A program made the position numbers and the translations under genes. Shown in pieces: positions 23,904 to 33,070 of a stretch of DNA of 64,000 nucleotides; the stretch's first letter is position 1, and each line of letters starts with the position of its first letter. The notes under the pieces are model-generated. The model was not told where the DNA came from. It worked only from the letters and a program-made list of their open reading frames with translations, and did no database searches. This DNA is from Streptomyces marokkonensis. Its GTDB lineage: Bacteria; Actinomycetota; Actinomycetes; Streptomycetales; Streptomycetaceae. Where the stretch lies: contig NZ_VSKS01000031.1 of assembly GCF_008312835.1 (NCBI RefSeq), positions 1 through 64,000 of the forward strand, written 5' to 3'.

Positions 23904-25019
23904 GTGGAAGATCACTGGACCGTGGGGCGCGTGGCCGAGATGGCCGGCGTGAGCGTCCGCACGCTGCATCACTATGACGAGATCGGGCTCGTGCGTCCGT
24001 CGGCGCGGACCGCGGGTGGGTACCGGGCCTACTCGGCGGGTGACGTCGAGCGGCTGAGGGAAGTGCTGGCCTACCGGCGGCTGGGCTTCGGGTTGCGGGA
24101 GGTTGCGGAACTGGTCGGCGACTCGTCCACCGACGCGGTCGCGCACCTGCGCCGACTGCGTGGCCTGCTGCTGGAGCGGCGTGATCGTGCTGACGCCATG
24201 GTGGCGGCCATTGACAGGGAACTTGAGGCACGGGCGAGGGGACTGAAGGTGACACCGGAGGAGCAACTGGGGATGCTGGGTGCACGGCTGTACGACGCGA
24301 TCGGCGGCGCTTACACGGCGACGCGGCGTACCGAACCGCGGATCGCAGCGCAGATCTTGGACGCGCTCGGGGACGCGCGGACGGTGCTGAATGTCGGGGC
24401 CGGCACCGGCTCCTACGAGCCGGCTGATCGCGAGGTGACCGCGGTGGAGCCGTCGGAGGTCATGCGGCGTCAGCGTCCTGCCGGCTCGGCGCCGTGCGTG
24501 GCCGCCGCCGCGGAGAGCCTGCCGTTCGAGGACCACTCCTTCGACGTCGCGATGGCCGTCTCCACTGTTCACCACTGGGGAGACCCGATAGCGGGGCTGC
24601 GCGAGATGCGGCGCGTGGCCCGCCGCGTGGTGGTGCTGACGTTCGACACCGACGAGCCCGGCTGGCAGGACCGGTTCTGGCTTACCCGCGACTACCTGCC
24701 CGAGTTCGCCACCGTCCTCGCAGAATTTCCCTCACTTGCGGGGATGGCCGACGCGATCGGCGCCCGCGCTGAGCCGGTGCCCATCCCGTGGGACTGCACT
24801 GACGGCCTGTTCGAGGCGTACTGGCGCAGACCGGGGGCGTATCTGGAGGAGCACATCCGCCGTGCGATGTCGGTGTGGACGAGGGTCGGGCCGGACGCCG
24901 AGCAGCGAGCGGTGCGAAGCCTCCGCGACGACCTCGACTCCGGCCGGTGGGCTGAGCGCAACAGCGACCTCGCCCACCTCGACACGGCAGACCTCGGCCT
25001 CCGCCTGCTCATAGCTTGA
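23904..25019 (+). CDS. MerR regulator fused to a SAM-dependent methyltransferase
   Basis: A 371-residue protein read from GTG 23904, chosen because the promoter leaves room only for a leaderless start there; an ATG at 23853 lies upstream of the promoter. Residues 1-70 are a MerR winged helix (VGRVAEMAGVSVRTLHHYDE, GYRAYSAGDVERLREV) and about 75-115 a coiled coil. Residues about 125-371 are a class I methyltransferase: VLNVGAGTGSYEP (SAM-binding GxGxG), TAVEPSEVMRRQRPAGSAP, FDVAMAVSTVHHW. The methyltransferase may act as the small-molecule sensing domain or as an enzyme. A close stand-alone version is encoded about 1.5 kb away, on the opposite strand beyond a Tn3 remnant. Confidence 0.88.
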   Translation: MEDHWTVGRVAEMAGVSVRTLHHYDEIGLVRPSARTAGGYRAYSAGDVERLREVLAYRRLGFGLREVAELVGDSSTDAVAHLRRLRGLLLERRDRADAMVAAIDRELEARARGLKVTPEEQLGMLGARLYDAIGGAYTATRRTEPRIAAQILDALGDARTVLNVGAGTGSYEPADREVTAVEPSEVMRRQRPAGSAPCVAAAAESLPFEDHSFDVAMAVSTVHHWGDPIAGLREMRRVARRVVVLTFDTDEPGWQDRFWLTRDYLPEFATVLAEFPSLAGMADAIGARAEPVPIPWDCTDGLFEAYWRRPGAYLEEHIRRAMSVWTRVGPDAEQRAVRSLRDDLDSGRWAERNSDLAHLDTADLGLRLLIA

Positions 25020-25249
25020 ATGGGCACCGGTCCGGACTGACCCGGGTTACTCCTCCTCGTCACCGTCCTCGGGCGCGTCTGGGTTGCGAAAGGGACGCAG
25101 GCCCTGGCCGGGGCCGCCGGCGGTGATGTTGAACAGGTAGCGGCCCAGGTGGCGGACCGTAGCCAGCCCCAACAGCCGCCCGGCGGCCTTTCCGCGAACC
25201 CCAGCGGCAGCCGTATCCCGTGTGCTAGCCGACCATGATCAATCTCAAC

Positions 25250-26480
25250 GGCACTTTCTGTACCGCAACTACTCACACCCGTTCTCGCATGCCCCAGGGC
25301 GCCGTCGACCGGGACGCGTACGTGGTGTGCGTGCTGGAGAAGCTGCACCGCGCGCTGAACCGGCGCGACGTCTTCGCGTGCTGCAACATCGGGCTGACCC
25401 TCGGTCATCGACCCGAACACCAAGGCGCTGACCCGCTCGCGGCTCTCGCACGGCCGGGTCGACCAGGGCGACCAGGGCGACCAGGTGCATGGTCTTGTCG
25501 ATCACGTGCCGGTGGAGTTTCTGACTGATGAGCACGCCGAGGCGTACGGGAGGTTCTCCCAGGTGCCCACGCGCCCGGAGCTGGAGCGGTTCTTGCTTGG
25601 CGTTGGAGAACACCGCCCGGCGCCACATCGCGGGCACCAGGTCGGCGTCGACCTCGCGGGGCAGCAGCGGCCGGTCCTTGACCCGGCGGCGCGAGAGCGC
25701 GGGCAGGCGGCGCACCGCCTCGCCCGCACCTGGTTAGTGATGGGCGACCCAACCACCCGCAGCGGCGCCTGTACGAGGCGGTGGCCCGTGCCGCGCACCG
25801 GGCCGATCCGGCGCTCGCGCCGGCAACTCGGGCGCCAATGCCTCCACCGTCGCGACCGCCCCGGCCACCGCCGCCCACAGTGCGGCGTGGCCTGTACAAG
25901 ATGCTCGGCTTCCGCTTCGCCCCGCGCTTCCGTGACCTGGCCGATCAGCGGTTCTGGTGGGCCGACCTGCCCGACGGAGAGAAGCTGCCCCCTCGAACCG
26001 GTGGGCGGACCCGCGCGCGAGGCTGCTGGACGGGCTGCGGTGGGAGGCGATGCGCCACGGACGTGCTGGCGGGCCTGTCCCTGACCGAGGGCCGGTTCCT
26101 GGGTGACGATCCGCTGGCAGTGCCGTGGGAGGTCGTGGAGTATCTGGCCGGGCAGCTCGGCATCGAGGACGCGTCGTGCGTGAAGCGGTACCCCGAGCGG
26201 CGCAGGACGCCGTACGAGCACGCGGAGGGGATCCAGGAGCGGTTCCGGTACCGCGACTTCACCGACCGGCGGTGGGGGCGGGAGTTCCGCGTGGACGACA
26301 CCTACCGGCGGCTGATGAACTGGCAGCTCACCGTTGCCGGAGTCCCGCCACCGGCTGGCCCGCGCGGAGAAACTCGGCCTGCGCTACAACACCGTGCGCC
26401 CGTTCCTGTCCCTGCTGGGCGAGGCGGAGGCGCTGGACGCGGCACCCGCCGGGCGGCGCATCCACGCGCGACAGCCTCTA
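25250..26480. pseudogene. Scrambled remnant of a Tn3-family transposase
   Basis: Pieces recognisable as Tn3-family TnpA occur in the wrong order. GAVDRDAYVVCVLEKLHRAL (mid-protein) is at about 25300-25370 (+). VPVEFLTDEHAEAYGRF and PTRPELERF (the usual N-terminus) are at about 25505-25590 (+). RRVKDRPLLPREVDADLVPA is at about 25620-25700 on the minus strand. GLYKMLGFRFAPRFRDLADQ (catalytic region) is at about 25890-25955 (+). PWEVVEYLAGQLGIEDASCV (N-terminal domain) is at about 26127-26190 (+), and RYNTVRPFLSLLGEAEALDA is at about 26375-26440 (+). No frame is continuous, so the gene is dead. The order and one inversion require several rearrangements, not just decay. Confidence 0.82.
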
Positions 26481-26513
26481 GGCTCGAGTACGCAGTCGAC
26501 GGCTCGCCTGCTT

Positions 26514-27254
26514 CTACAGGTCGGCCACGAGAAGCCGGTAGCCGGCATCGAGGGCGTCGCGGCCGAACAGGTCGGCATGGCGTTGGTGCCACCGGCCGGA
26601 GGACAGGTCGTCTGACAGCCGGGCCAACCCCGGCTGGATGACTGCGTCGCTGGTCTGGGCGAACAGCGAGATACCGGCCCGCACTTCCGGGTCGAGGTAT
26701 GCCTCGGGTCGGCGCCAGAAGGCGGCGAGGAATCCGTCGGTGCAGTCGTGCGGGATGGGGACGGTTTCGATGCGGGCGCCTCCCAGCAGCATGGCCAGAC
26801 GGTCGACCGGGACGGCTCGTGTGTTGTCGAAAGCGGCTGCTTCGGGCAGGTACTCCTCCAGCAGCCAGAACTTGTGGTTGATGTCGGGGTCGAAGGTGAG
26901 GACAACGATCCGCTGCCGGGCGATGCGGAGGAGTTCGCCGATGCCGGCTTCCAGGTCGTTCCAGTGGTGCACGGTCAGGATGGCCATCGCCGCATCGGCC
27001 GAGTCCTCGGCTACGGGGATCGACTCTGCGGATGCTTCCAGGGCCGGTGCGGATCCGGCTGGGCGCTGGGCGATCATCACTGAGCTGGGTTCAACGGCCA
27101 GCACGGTGTGTGACGGCTCGTAGGAGCCCGTGCCGGCTCCTACGTTGATCACTGTGGTGGCACCACCGAGGGCTTGATGAATCCTGGCGGCGATTCGGGG
27201 GTCCGGTCGCCGGGTGTCAGCGTAGGTCGCACCGATGCTGTTGTAAGTCGCCAC
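26514..27254 (-). CDS. Class I SAM-dependent methyltransferase
   Basis: From GTG 27254 this gives 246 residues. ATYNSIGATYADTRRPDPRI is followed by the SAM motif VINVGAGTGSYEPSH, then AVEPSSVMIAQRPAGSAP and AAMAILTVHHW. It is closely related to the C-terminal part of the MerR-fused methyltransferase at 23904-25019. No ribosome site precedes the GTG; a TACTGT hexamer seven bases upstream may give a leaderless message. The longer frame to 27356 adds 34 residues without family similarity. The substrate is unknown; related proteins are annotated in natural-product and resistance settings. Confidence 0.82.
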   Translation of the reverse strand: MATYNSIGATYADTRRPDPRIAARIHQALGGATTVINVGAGTGSYEPSHTVLAVEPSSVMIAQRPAGSAPALEASAESIPVAEDSADAAMAILTVHHWNDLEAGIGELLRIARQRIVVLTFDPDINHKFWLLEEYLPEAAAFDNTRAVPVDRLAMLLGGARIETVPIPHDCTDGFLAAFWRRPEAYLDPEVRAGISLFAQTSDAVIQPGLARLSDDLSSGRWHQRHADLFGRDALDAGYRLLVADL

Positions 27255-27685
27255 ACCGCACAGTATGCAGACACCGGAGCCGTGATACCGCAGGTATGTG
27301 GGCCGTTTTCCGAAGAGGGCGTCCCGGGCGGAGGGGGCACGGCATGCCCGTCCCACGGCCTACGAGCAGCCGTACAAGGAGTTGTTGTGACCGAGTGCCG
27401 TAGTCGGGCAGCGCCTGGTGGCAGCCGGCCAACAGTCCATCGAGGACTGCGTGCCTGTTTCTCAACCCGGCTGACAATAGGGTGAGTTGCTGGCACCGGA
27501 GCAGTAGGAACAATGCGGCTCCCACAAGCTCACTATGGCGCTTGTCAGATGTTGCGCGGGGCACGCTGAGCGTGCGGGACAGCAGCGGCGTCGACGGGCG
27601 ACAGGCGCGGTAGTGTGCGGGAAGCGTCGCGTGCCGGTGGCAGACCGTGTCAGGCATGGAGGCGCCGGATCGAAGGAGGTTGACG
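27255..27685. other. Intergenic stretch without recognisable gene
   Basis: Frames on both strands are broken or lack similarity and ribosome sites. It separates the minus-strand methyltransferase gene from the plus-strand hemerythrin-like gene and should hold both promoters. GAAGGAGG near the right end belongs to the short leader frame that follows. Confidence 0.4.
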
Positions 27686-27721
27686 ATGCACTCGTCGCAC
27701 CCTTCGCTCTCGCGTGACTGA
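27686..27721 (+). CDS. Possible 11-codon leader frame overlapping hemerythrin-like gene
   Basis: ATG 27686 has an ideal GAAGGAGG ribosome site and reads MHSSHPSLSRD to a TGA at 27719-27721, which overlaps the start of the hemerythrin-like gene (GTG 27714). The downstream gene has no ribosome site of its own, so ribosomes may be delivered by this short frame. It could also be a chance frame. No function of the peptide itself is implied. Confidence 0.35.
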   Translation: MHSSHPSLSRD

Positions 27722-28184
27722 GCGCGAGACGACCAGGCTCGTCGCCTGGAGCCAAGAACTCCGTCGGGTGCACCGCCGACTACGGGAAGCGTTGTCCGTG
27801 ACCCGCACCGCCCTTGCCGACGGCACCCCCGGGGAGGCGGCCACCCGGGAACTGCTGCTGTATTGCCACGGCTTCTGCACGGCTCTCGACGGCCACCACC
27901 AGGGCGAAGACCGTACGCTGTTCCCGGCCATCGCGGCTGCGCACCCCGAGCTGCGACCGGTTCTGCGCTCGCTCGAGCAGGATCACTCGATGATCGCCCA
28001 CCTGCTCGGCAGTCTCCGTGCCGCGGTCGAGCGGGCCGCGCCGCCTGAGGAGCTTGACCGTCACCTCGAAGGCATCGCCGCGATCATGGAGAACCATTTC
28101 CGCTACGAGGAGCGGCAGCTGCTCACTGTGCTCGAAATCCTTGAGTTGGCAGCCGTACCCGGTGATGTGCTGGGCCCGATATGA
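27714..28184 (+). CDS. Hemerythrin/HHE-type helical protein
   Basis: A 156-residue all-helical protein with paired metal-ligand motifs: LDGHHQGEDRTLFP, LEQDHSMIAHLL, and MENHFRYEERQLL. These match the H-HxxxE-H-HxxxE layout of bacterial hemerythrin-like domains, which bind a di-iron centre and sense or handle oxygen, nitric oxide or peroxide. The start is GTG 27714, the only in-frame start after the upstream stop. Neighbours do not indicate a pathway. Confidence 0.85.
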   Translation: MTERETTRLVAWSQELRRVHRRLREALSVTRTALADGTPGEAATRELLLYCHGFCTALDGHHQGEDRTLFPAIAAAHPELRPVLRSLEQDHSMIAHLLGSLRAAVERAAPPEELDRHLEGIAAIMENHFRYEERQLLTVLEILELAAVPGDVLGPI

Positions 28185-28439
28185 TCATGGGACGGGCGGT
28201 GGGTGGCGGACGTGGGCGCCGGCTGAGCACCGGCACCGTCGAGCCGCACCCAGGCGGTCTCACCATCGATCGAACGCTGCCGTTACGTTCTGCGACCGCT
28301 CCCCGAGATCTGTGCCAGAACCTGTCCTTTGATGTGCACCTCTGCGGCACCTGAGAGGCTGTTTCTGATCCCCTTGCGCCACGCGGCCGCCCACAAGGGG
28401 CGAGTTAAGGTGGCGGCGCCGCGGGCCGATATCCGGTAT

Positions 28440-29444
28440 ATGTCGCACGCACGCACACGCCGTACCGCTCTCACGACCGGACTCCTGCTGGGCGCCGGAG
28501 CTCTCCTTGGCGCCGCAGCCCCGACCGGCGCCACCAGCAGAGTCCTTACCGAACACCGCCTGAGCGACCGGCTGGTCGAGCTGACCATGGACTCCCCCGC
28601 TCTCGGCGGCCGGAGCGCGGTGGCTCTGCTGACACCGCGCGGCTGGGACCGGCGCCGCCCCGGCGACCGCTGGCCCACTCTCTATCTGTTCGCGGGCGGA
28701 GACGGAGACCACAGAACCTGGACAAACCTGTTCAAAGTGCAGGACCTGGCGGAGCTGCGTGATGTCCTGGTGGTGATGCCGGGCATGCCGCTCTTCGGCT
28801 TCTGGACCGACTGGTGGAACCACGGCAAAGGAGGCTCCCCCCAGGTACGTACCTATTTCCTCCATGAAGTCGTTCCCCTGGTGGAACGGGACTACGGCGC
28901 CGGGCCCAGCAGGGCGGCGGCCGGCGAGTCCCAGGGCGGATTCGGCGCTCTAGGACTGGCCGCTCGTGTCACGGGATTGTTCGGCGCCGTCGCCGCTTTC
29001 GGGGCACCCGTGCACCCGATCCGGCACCCGGAGATGTGGCTCTCCGGTGCGAAGTTCGTCGGCGTGGACGGCTACGCGATCTTCGGTGACCCGTGGAAGC
29101 AGTGGAAGACCTGGCTCGACTGGGATCCGTACCATCACGCCCGGGGACTACGTCACACACCCGTCTACCTCGCCTCCGGTGACGGAACGCCCGGTCCGCT
29201 CGACGGCGACGAGCCCGATCCCCACATCCCCGGCACCGAGAAATGGGTCGCGCTCGCCGACGACGGAGTCGTGTCCGTCACCGAAGCCGTATGCGGTGAG
29301 GAGACACGGATGCTCAGCGACCGTCTCACGTCTCTGGGCGCGCCCGTAACCACCCACATTTACCCAGGTGGGCACAGCGGCACCTACGGCCACAGGGAAC
29401 TGCGCCACGCCCTGCCGATGCTGACGGCGGCGCTACGCCGGTGA
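28440..29444 (+). CDS. Secreted esterase of the antigen 85/esterase D fold
   Basis: A 334-residue protein with an N-terminal export signal (RTRRTALTTGLLLGAGALLG, a twin-arginine-like RTRR start) and a mature alpha/beta hydrolase. Visible parts are TLYLFAGGDGDHRTWTN, the nucleophile elbow GESQGGFGALGLA, and a late His in YPGGHSGTYGH. The fold resembles mycolyltransferases, but Streptomyces has no mycolic acids, so a secreted esterase is more likely. The ATG at 28440 is close after GGTATA, and no good ribosome site is seen. Confidence 0.8.
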   Translation: MSHARTRRTALTTGLLLGAGALLGAAAPTGATSRVLTEHRLSDRLVELTMDSPALGGRSAVALLTPRGWDRRRPGDRWPTLYLFAGGDGDHRTWTNLFKVQDLAELRDVLVVMPGMPLFGFWTDWWNHGKGGSPQVRTYFLHEVVPLVERDYGAGPSRAAAGESQGGFGALGLAARVTGLFGAVAAFGAPVHPIRHPEMWLSGAKFVGVDGYAIFGDPWKQWKTWLDWDPYHHARGLRHTPVYLASGDGTPGPLDGDEPDPHIPGTEKWVALADDGVVSVTEAVCGEETRMLSDRLTSLGAPVTTHIYPGGHSGTYGHRELRHALPMLTAALRR

Positions 29445-29635
29445 CGCTCGCTTGGCCGAGTGCGGAGCGGTGGTGCCGGCGGCAGTGGAGAGTCTCCCCA
29501 TCGTGCTCCTCCAGCCGCACCGGCACCGCCCCGAGCGTCAGCCCTCACCGATCGTGCGGTGCGAGCCGTCGCCTCGCACCGCACAGCAGGCGCTTCGACA
29601 TGACGAAGCCGCGGTCCTGGCGGCGCGAGATCAGA

Positions 29636-29863
29636 TCAGCCGGACCAGGTCCCCCCTCCGGAGCGGGCTGTGACCGCCGCGGGCGGGGTCTCCAGGCGGA
29701 CCGCCACTCCGGTGACCCCGGTATCGCGCAGCGCGTCGGCGTCACGCTGCACAGACCGACGCGTGCCCGAGGAGTGCGGCGCGGCCGACGCCGCAGGGGA
29801 CGAGAGAAGCGACACGGTCATCGCCAGCACCACAGCGGGTAACCGCAAACGACGAAAGATCAT
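29636..29863 (-). pseudogene. N-terminal remnant of secreted serine hydrolase (beta-lactamase class C type)
   Basis: From ATG 29863 the frame gives a clean signal peptide (RLRLPAVVLAMTVSLLSSPA, cleavage near ASAAP), then DALRDTGVTGVAVRLETPPA and VTARSG. This resembles the start of D-alanyl-D-alanine carboxypeptidase/beta-lactamase-like secreted enzymes, where about 300 more residues should follow. Instead the frame ends after 75 residues, before the SxxK active-site motif. It is a truncated gene. Confidence 0.65.
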
Positions 29864-30082
29864 GACGCGAGGCTAGGAACCGCGAGGGCCACCGGCCATC
29901 CGGGATACACCCCTCCTCGGACGGGTGCCAGCCGGACCGCGCGCCGCAGGGACGATCCGCCCCGCCACGACCAGCACCAGCCCGACGTCTGGCGCGCGGC
30001 CGTCTTCCTGGAGGAGTGCGTGGTGTTGCGCCCGCTCCCGGCCCGCAATGAGCTGTTCGGCTGCGGCCTGGCAGTCGCTTAG

Positions 30083-30211
30083 ATGGAAGTGCACGGGGAG
30101 CGGGTGGACACCAAGTTCGAGGTCTGGCGCGAGCTGATCACCGAGGTCCGCGCCCTGGAGCTCGATTCGTACGGCATCGCCGAGCGGCTTCGGTCCCTGC
30201 GTATTCCCTGA
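30083..30211 (+). pseudogene. Short conserved fragment, left copy of island-flanking repeat
   Basis: A 42-residue frame contains FEVWRELITEVRALELDSYG followed by IAERLRSLR. The same stretch, with 80 of 92 bases identical, occurs at 42252-42343 (FEVWRELIVDVRALELVSCG). No ribosome site is visible, and both copies look like the 3' end of one gene family that I do not recognise. See the paired repeat entries. Confidence 0.5.
30116..30207 (+). repeat. 92-bp diverged direct repeat, left copy
   Basis: Starts TTCGAGGTCTGGCG and pairs with 42252-42343 in the same orientation at 80 of 92 identical bases by eye. The two copies bracket the ternary conflict system and its hydrolase. Confidence 0.75.
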
Positions 30212-30450
30212 TGACTCCGGCTCAGGCAGCTACCCGCTCGGCAGGGCGCCGAGCCGCGACGCCGTAGTCGTACCAGGGTCCGTCGTTCGGCGGATGACGC
30301 GGATGCCGCGAGCGCCGGATTCACAGGTCCGGCGCACAGCGGTGGGCGGCACCCGTACCATGTGGTGCCATCCGGGCGCACGGGAGCGGGGGTGTCGATG
30401 ACGGGGAGGCCTTCTGTGCAGACATCCGGTTCGACCCAGGCCTGTGCGTC

Positions 30451-31938
30451 TTGAGGGCAGAGGCGGAGACGGCCACTGTCTCGGAGCTGGTGAATCTGCT
30501 CTGCGATCTGCCGGGATTCGCCGACGTGCACACGCGGGCCGTGATTCTGGACGAACTGCGGCCGTCCTTGCTGGCGGGATTCAGACCGGCCGGTTCCACC
30601 CGGATGACGGCCCACCTGATGATCCGGCATCTGCTGCACTGGGACGGCGCCCTCCTGGAGCTCGCCGAACTGCTTGCCCTTTTCCACGGTGAAACGCCCG
30701 CAATCACCCGGATACGACTCCTGGTTGCGCGGCTGACCGAGCCCGTCGGACCCCTGAGCGGGCAGGGAGCGGAACTCGTCCGGATCCTGCTCGCCGACGG
30801 CCATCAGCCCTGGCTGCCGTCGTTCCTGGAGATCGCGGGCTCGGCCGCCGAGAAGCCTCCCCGGTCGCCTGCGGAGGCCGTCGCCTTCCTCGAGGAACTG
30901 GCTGCCCCGCCCCACCAGCCGCCGCCCATTCTGCGGTTCGCCATCGCCCTCGCCGCACGTCCCGGATGTTCCCCGCTCCAGCAGGACGACCTGCGGGAGT
31001 GGATCCACCGGCTCGCCCGGCGACTTGGTGTCACCGTCACTGCGGAAGCCCACCCCGACGGGCCGTCCGGCGACCAGGGTGATGGCGTACGGCTGGTCGT
31101 GAGCCTCCAGCGCTATCAACCCGGCTCCACGGAATGGCTGTTGTCCATGTGGCTGGGTTACGGCGCGGAACGCTGGATCGTCCTGGTCGTCGAGGACGAA
31201 CCCCAGCCCCTCGGGCGGATCGTCGCCCGCTTCAACACGTTCCTCGAGAAGGCGCAGGAGCTCTCGGGCGGACTGCCCTCGCGCGTCGAGTTCATGCTGC
31301 CGCGTTCCCTGCTCGACCTCCCCGTCGACCGCTGGTCCGTCAGAAGCCGCAGCGACGGTACGACTGGTGCGCGTCTCCCCCTGGGCGTGTTGTGCCCTGT
31401 CGTCGTACGCGATCTGGATCGCCCCACCGACTCCCGCACGCACGAGCGGTGGACCCACCGGTGGCGGGAGTACCAAAGGTCTCCCGACCTCTCAGCCGAG
31501 CGGGCGGTCTGGCTGCCGTGCGGACGCGAGCAGGATCCGCCGGGGAGCATGCGGCAACTCGCCCTCGCTCTCGCCGTCGTCGTGGAGCCTCCGTCCCGGC
31601 ACAGCCGCGCCCCGGCCGGAGCGGTGGCGCGCGCCGTGGGGACGGCGCTGAACGCGGGCGTTCCCGTCGTGCTGTGGGGACGTGACGAGGGCGACGCCGA
31701 AGGTCATGTGGAGTCCGGGGCGCTGCACGCGGCGACCAGACAACTGATCTCCGGAGGCAGTCCCGCCCGGCTCCCCGAACGCATAACGTCGTTGCGACGA
31801 AGGGCACTCGACTCCGGGGTACCGTCCCCGGCCGAACAGCTCGCACTCGTCTGGGACGACCCTGGCGGACGCCCCGATGTCGGAGGCGGCGCGCTGCGGT
31901 GTCCCCCGAAGCCTCCGGACCGCCGGACCGGACGGTGA
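30451..31938 (+). CDS. VMAP-type protein with N-terminal effector-associated domain
   Basis: About 495 residues; the start is uncertain (a weak TTG near 30451). Residues about 8-90 (VSELVNLLCDLPGFADVHTR, MTAHLMIRHLLHWDGALLEL) are helical and resemble the effector-associated domain EAD2. The C-terminal about 280 residues (LVVSLQRYQPGSTEWLLSMW, then ERWTHRWREY and VPVVLWGRDEGDAEG) fit the C-terminal region of vWA-MoxR-associated proteins. It is followed by MoxR and vWA genes, the usual ternary set. In this scheme VMAP links the MoxR/vWA switch to an effector through EAD contacts. The domain names are assigned from general pattern, not from a search. Confidence 0.72.
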   Translation: MRAEAETATVSELVNLLCDLPGFADVHTRAVILDELRPSLLAGFRPAGSTRMTAHLMIRHLLHWDGALLELAELLALFHGETPAITRIRLLVARLTEPVGPLSGQGAELVRILLADGHQPWLPSFLEIAGSAAEKPPRSPAEAVAFLEELAAPPHQPPPILRFAIALAARPGCSPLQQDDLREWIHRLARRLGVTVTAEAHPDGPSGDQGDGVRLVVSLQRYQPGSTEWLLSMWLGYGAERWIVLVVEDEPQPLGRIVARFNTFLEKAQELSGGLPSRVEFMLPRSLLDLPVDRWSVRSRSDGTTGARLPLGVLCPVVVRDLDRPTDSRTHERWTHRWREYQRSPDLSAERAVWLPCGREQDPPGSMRQLALALAVVVEPPSRHSRAPAGAVARAVGTALNAGVPVVLWGRDEGDAEGHVESGALHAATRQLISGGSPARLPERITSLRRRALDSGVPSPAEQLALVWDDPGGRPDVGGGALRCPPKPPDRRTGR

Positions 31939-31981
31939 TGGAACGTGAGGCCGCAGCGCGCCGACCGGTGCGGGGGAGAAC

Positions 31982-33070
31982 ATGGACAGCGGTACGGAAG
32001 GCGGGGCAGGGACAGTGCACGAGGGATACATCTACCGGGGGCACGGCGAGCCGCACGACGGGATCGAGCGGCTGCCCGAGCCGCCCCCCTGGCGCGACAT
32101 GCGACAGCGCGAGTTCGAGGGAGGTGAGCACATCCGTCCCGCCGGGGCGCGAGCGCACACCTACCAGGCCACCGAAGCGACGGTGCAGTCGGTGAACGCC
32201 GCCCTGATGCTGCGCCGCCCACTGCTGGTGACCGGGCCCCCCGGCTCTGGAAAATCGTCCCTGGCGTACCACATTGCGCACGAATTGCGCCTCGGCCGGG
32301 TGCTGCAGTGGCCCATCACGAGCCGTACCACGCTGAAGGACGGTCTCTACTCCTACGATGCCATCGGGCGGTTGCAGGAGGCGGGGCTCGCCGCGAGCGG
32401 ACAGTCCTCCCGCTCGTCGCGGGAACCCGTGACATACGACGGGCCGGGCTCCGCGTACGGCGACGGGCCCCGTCCCGAGCAGCCGGACATCGGAGCCTTC
32501 ATCCGCCTCGGGCCGCTCGGCACCGCTCTCCTCCCCGTCGAGCGGCCCCGCGTGCTGCTGATCGACGAGATCGACAAGAGCGACCTCGACCTGCCCAACG
32601 ACCTCCTGCACGTGTTCGAGAACGGCGAATTCGTGATCCCTGAGCTCGCCCGGGTGTCCCGGACGACCCCGACCGCCCGGGTCCACACCGACGACGGCCG
32701 TACCTGGTCCAGTGACGGCACGGCCGCGATCACCGACGGGCGGGTGAGCTGCACCACCTTCCCTGTCGTGATTCTGACCAGCAACGGCGAACGGGACTTT
32801 CCCGCGGCCTTCCTGCGCCGCTGCATCCGCCTCGACCTCCCGAGTCCCGACACGCAGCGACTGGCCGAAATCGTCCAGGCCCACCTCGGGAACGAGGGCG
32901 TCCGCCTTGGTGCGTACCTGATTGAGGACTTCGTCAGACGGCGCGCCAACGGCACCCTGTCCACCGACCAACTCCTCAACGCCGTCTACCTGTTGCTCGG
33001 CGATGGGACCAGCGAAACCCAGGCGGAGCTGCTGGAACAAGTGCTGAGGCCACTGGGGCCCGGTGACTGA
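31982..33070 (+). CDS. MoxR-family AAA+ ATPase of ternary conflict system
   Basis: A 362-residue AAA+ protein from ATG 31982. Walker A is GPPGSGKS (residues 85-92), Walker B is VLLIDEID with Asp195-Glu196, and sensor 1 lies in VVILTSNGERDFPAAFLRRC, which ends with arginine-finger-like residues. MoxR proteins act as chaperone-like remodellers with vWA partners, and the vWA gene follows at once with a TGATG overlap. An insert rich in Ser/Gly (about 125-160) between Walker A and B is longer than in minimal MoxR proteins. Confidence 0.9.
   Translation: MDSGTEGGAGTVHEGYIYRGHGEPHDGIERLPEPPPWRDMRQREFEGGEHIRPAGARAHTYQATEATVQSVNAALMLRRPLLVTGPPGSGKSSLAYHIAHELRLGRVLQWPITSRTTLKDGLYSYDAIGRLQEAGLAASGQSSRSSREPVTYDGPGSAYGDGPRPEQPDIGAFIRLGPLGTALLPVERPRVLLIDEIDKSDLDLPNDLLHVFENGEFVIPELARVSRTTPTARVHTDDGRTWSSDGTAAITDGRVSCTTFPVVILTSNGERDFPAAFLRRCIRLDLPSPDTQRLAEIVQAHLGNEGVRLGAYLIEDFVRRRANGTLSTDQLLNAVYLLLGDGTSETQAELLEQVLRPLGPGD

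Larger units (their letters stand above)
29864..30450. other. Gene-poor border of the conflict island
   Basis: It holds the 42-residue remnant frame at 30083-30211 and otherwise no gene I can support. A second short piece (VLRPLPARNELFGCGLAVA, about 30020-30080) ends just before that frame and may come from the same decayed gene. Confidence 0.45.

Noticed and set aside
28440-29444. Mycolyltransferase (antigen 85)
   Set aside because: Only the general fold agrees, and the window otherwise suggests Streptomyces, which lacks mycolic acids.
30212-30450. Short frame starting ATGACGGGGAGG before the VMAP gene
   Set aside because: Eighteen codons, no ribosome site and no conservation evidence; noted only because it overlaps the uncertain VMAP start.
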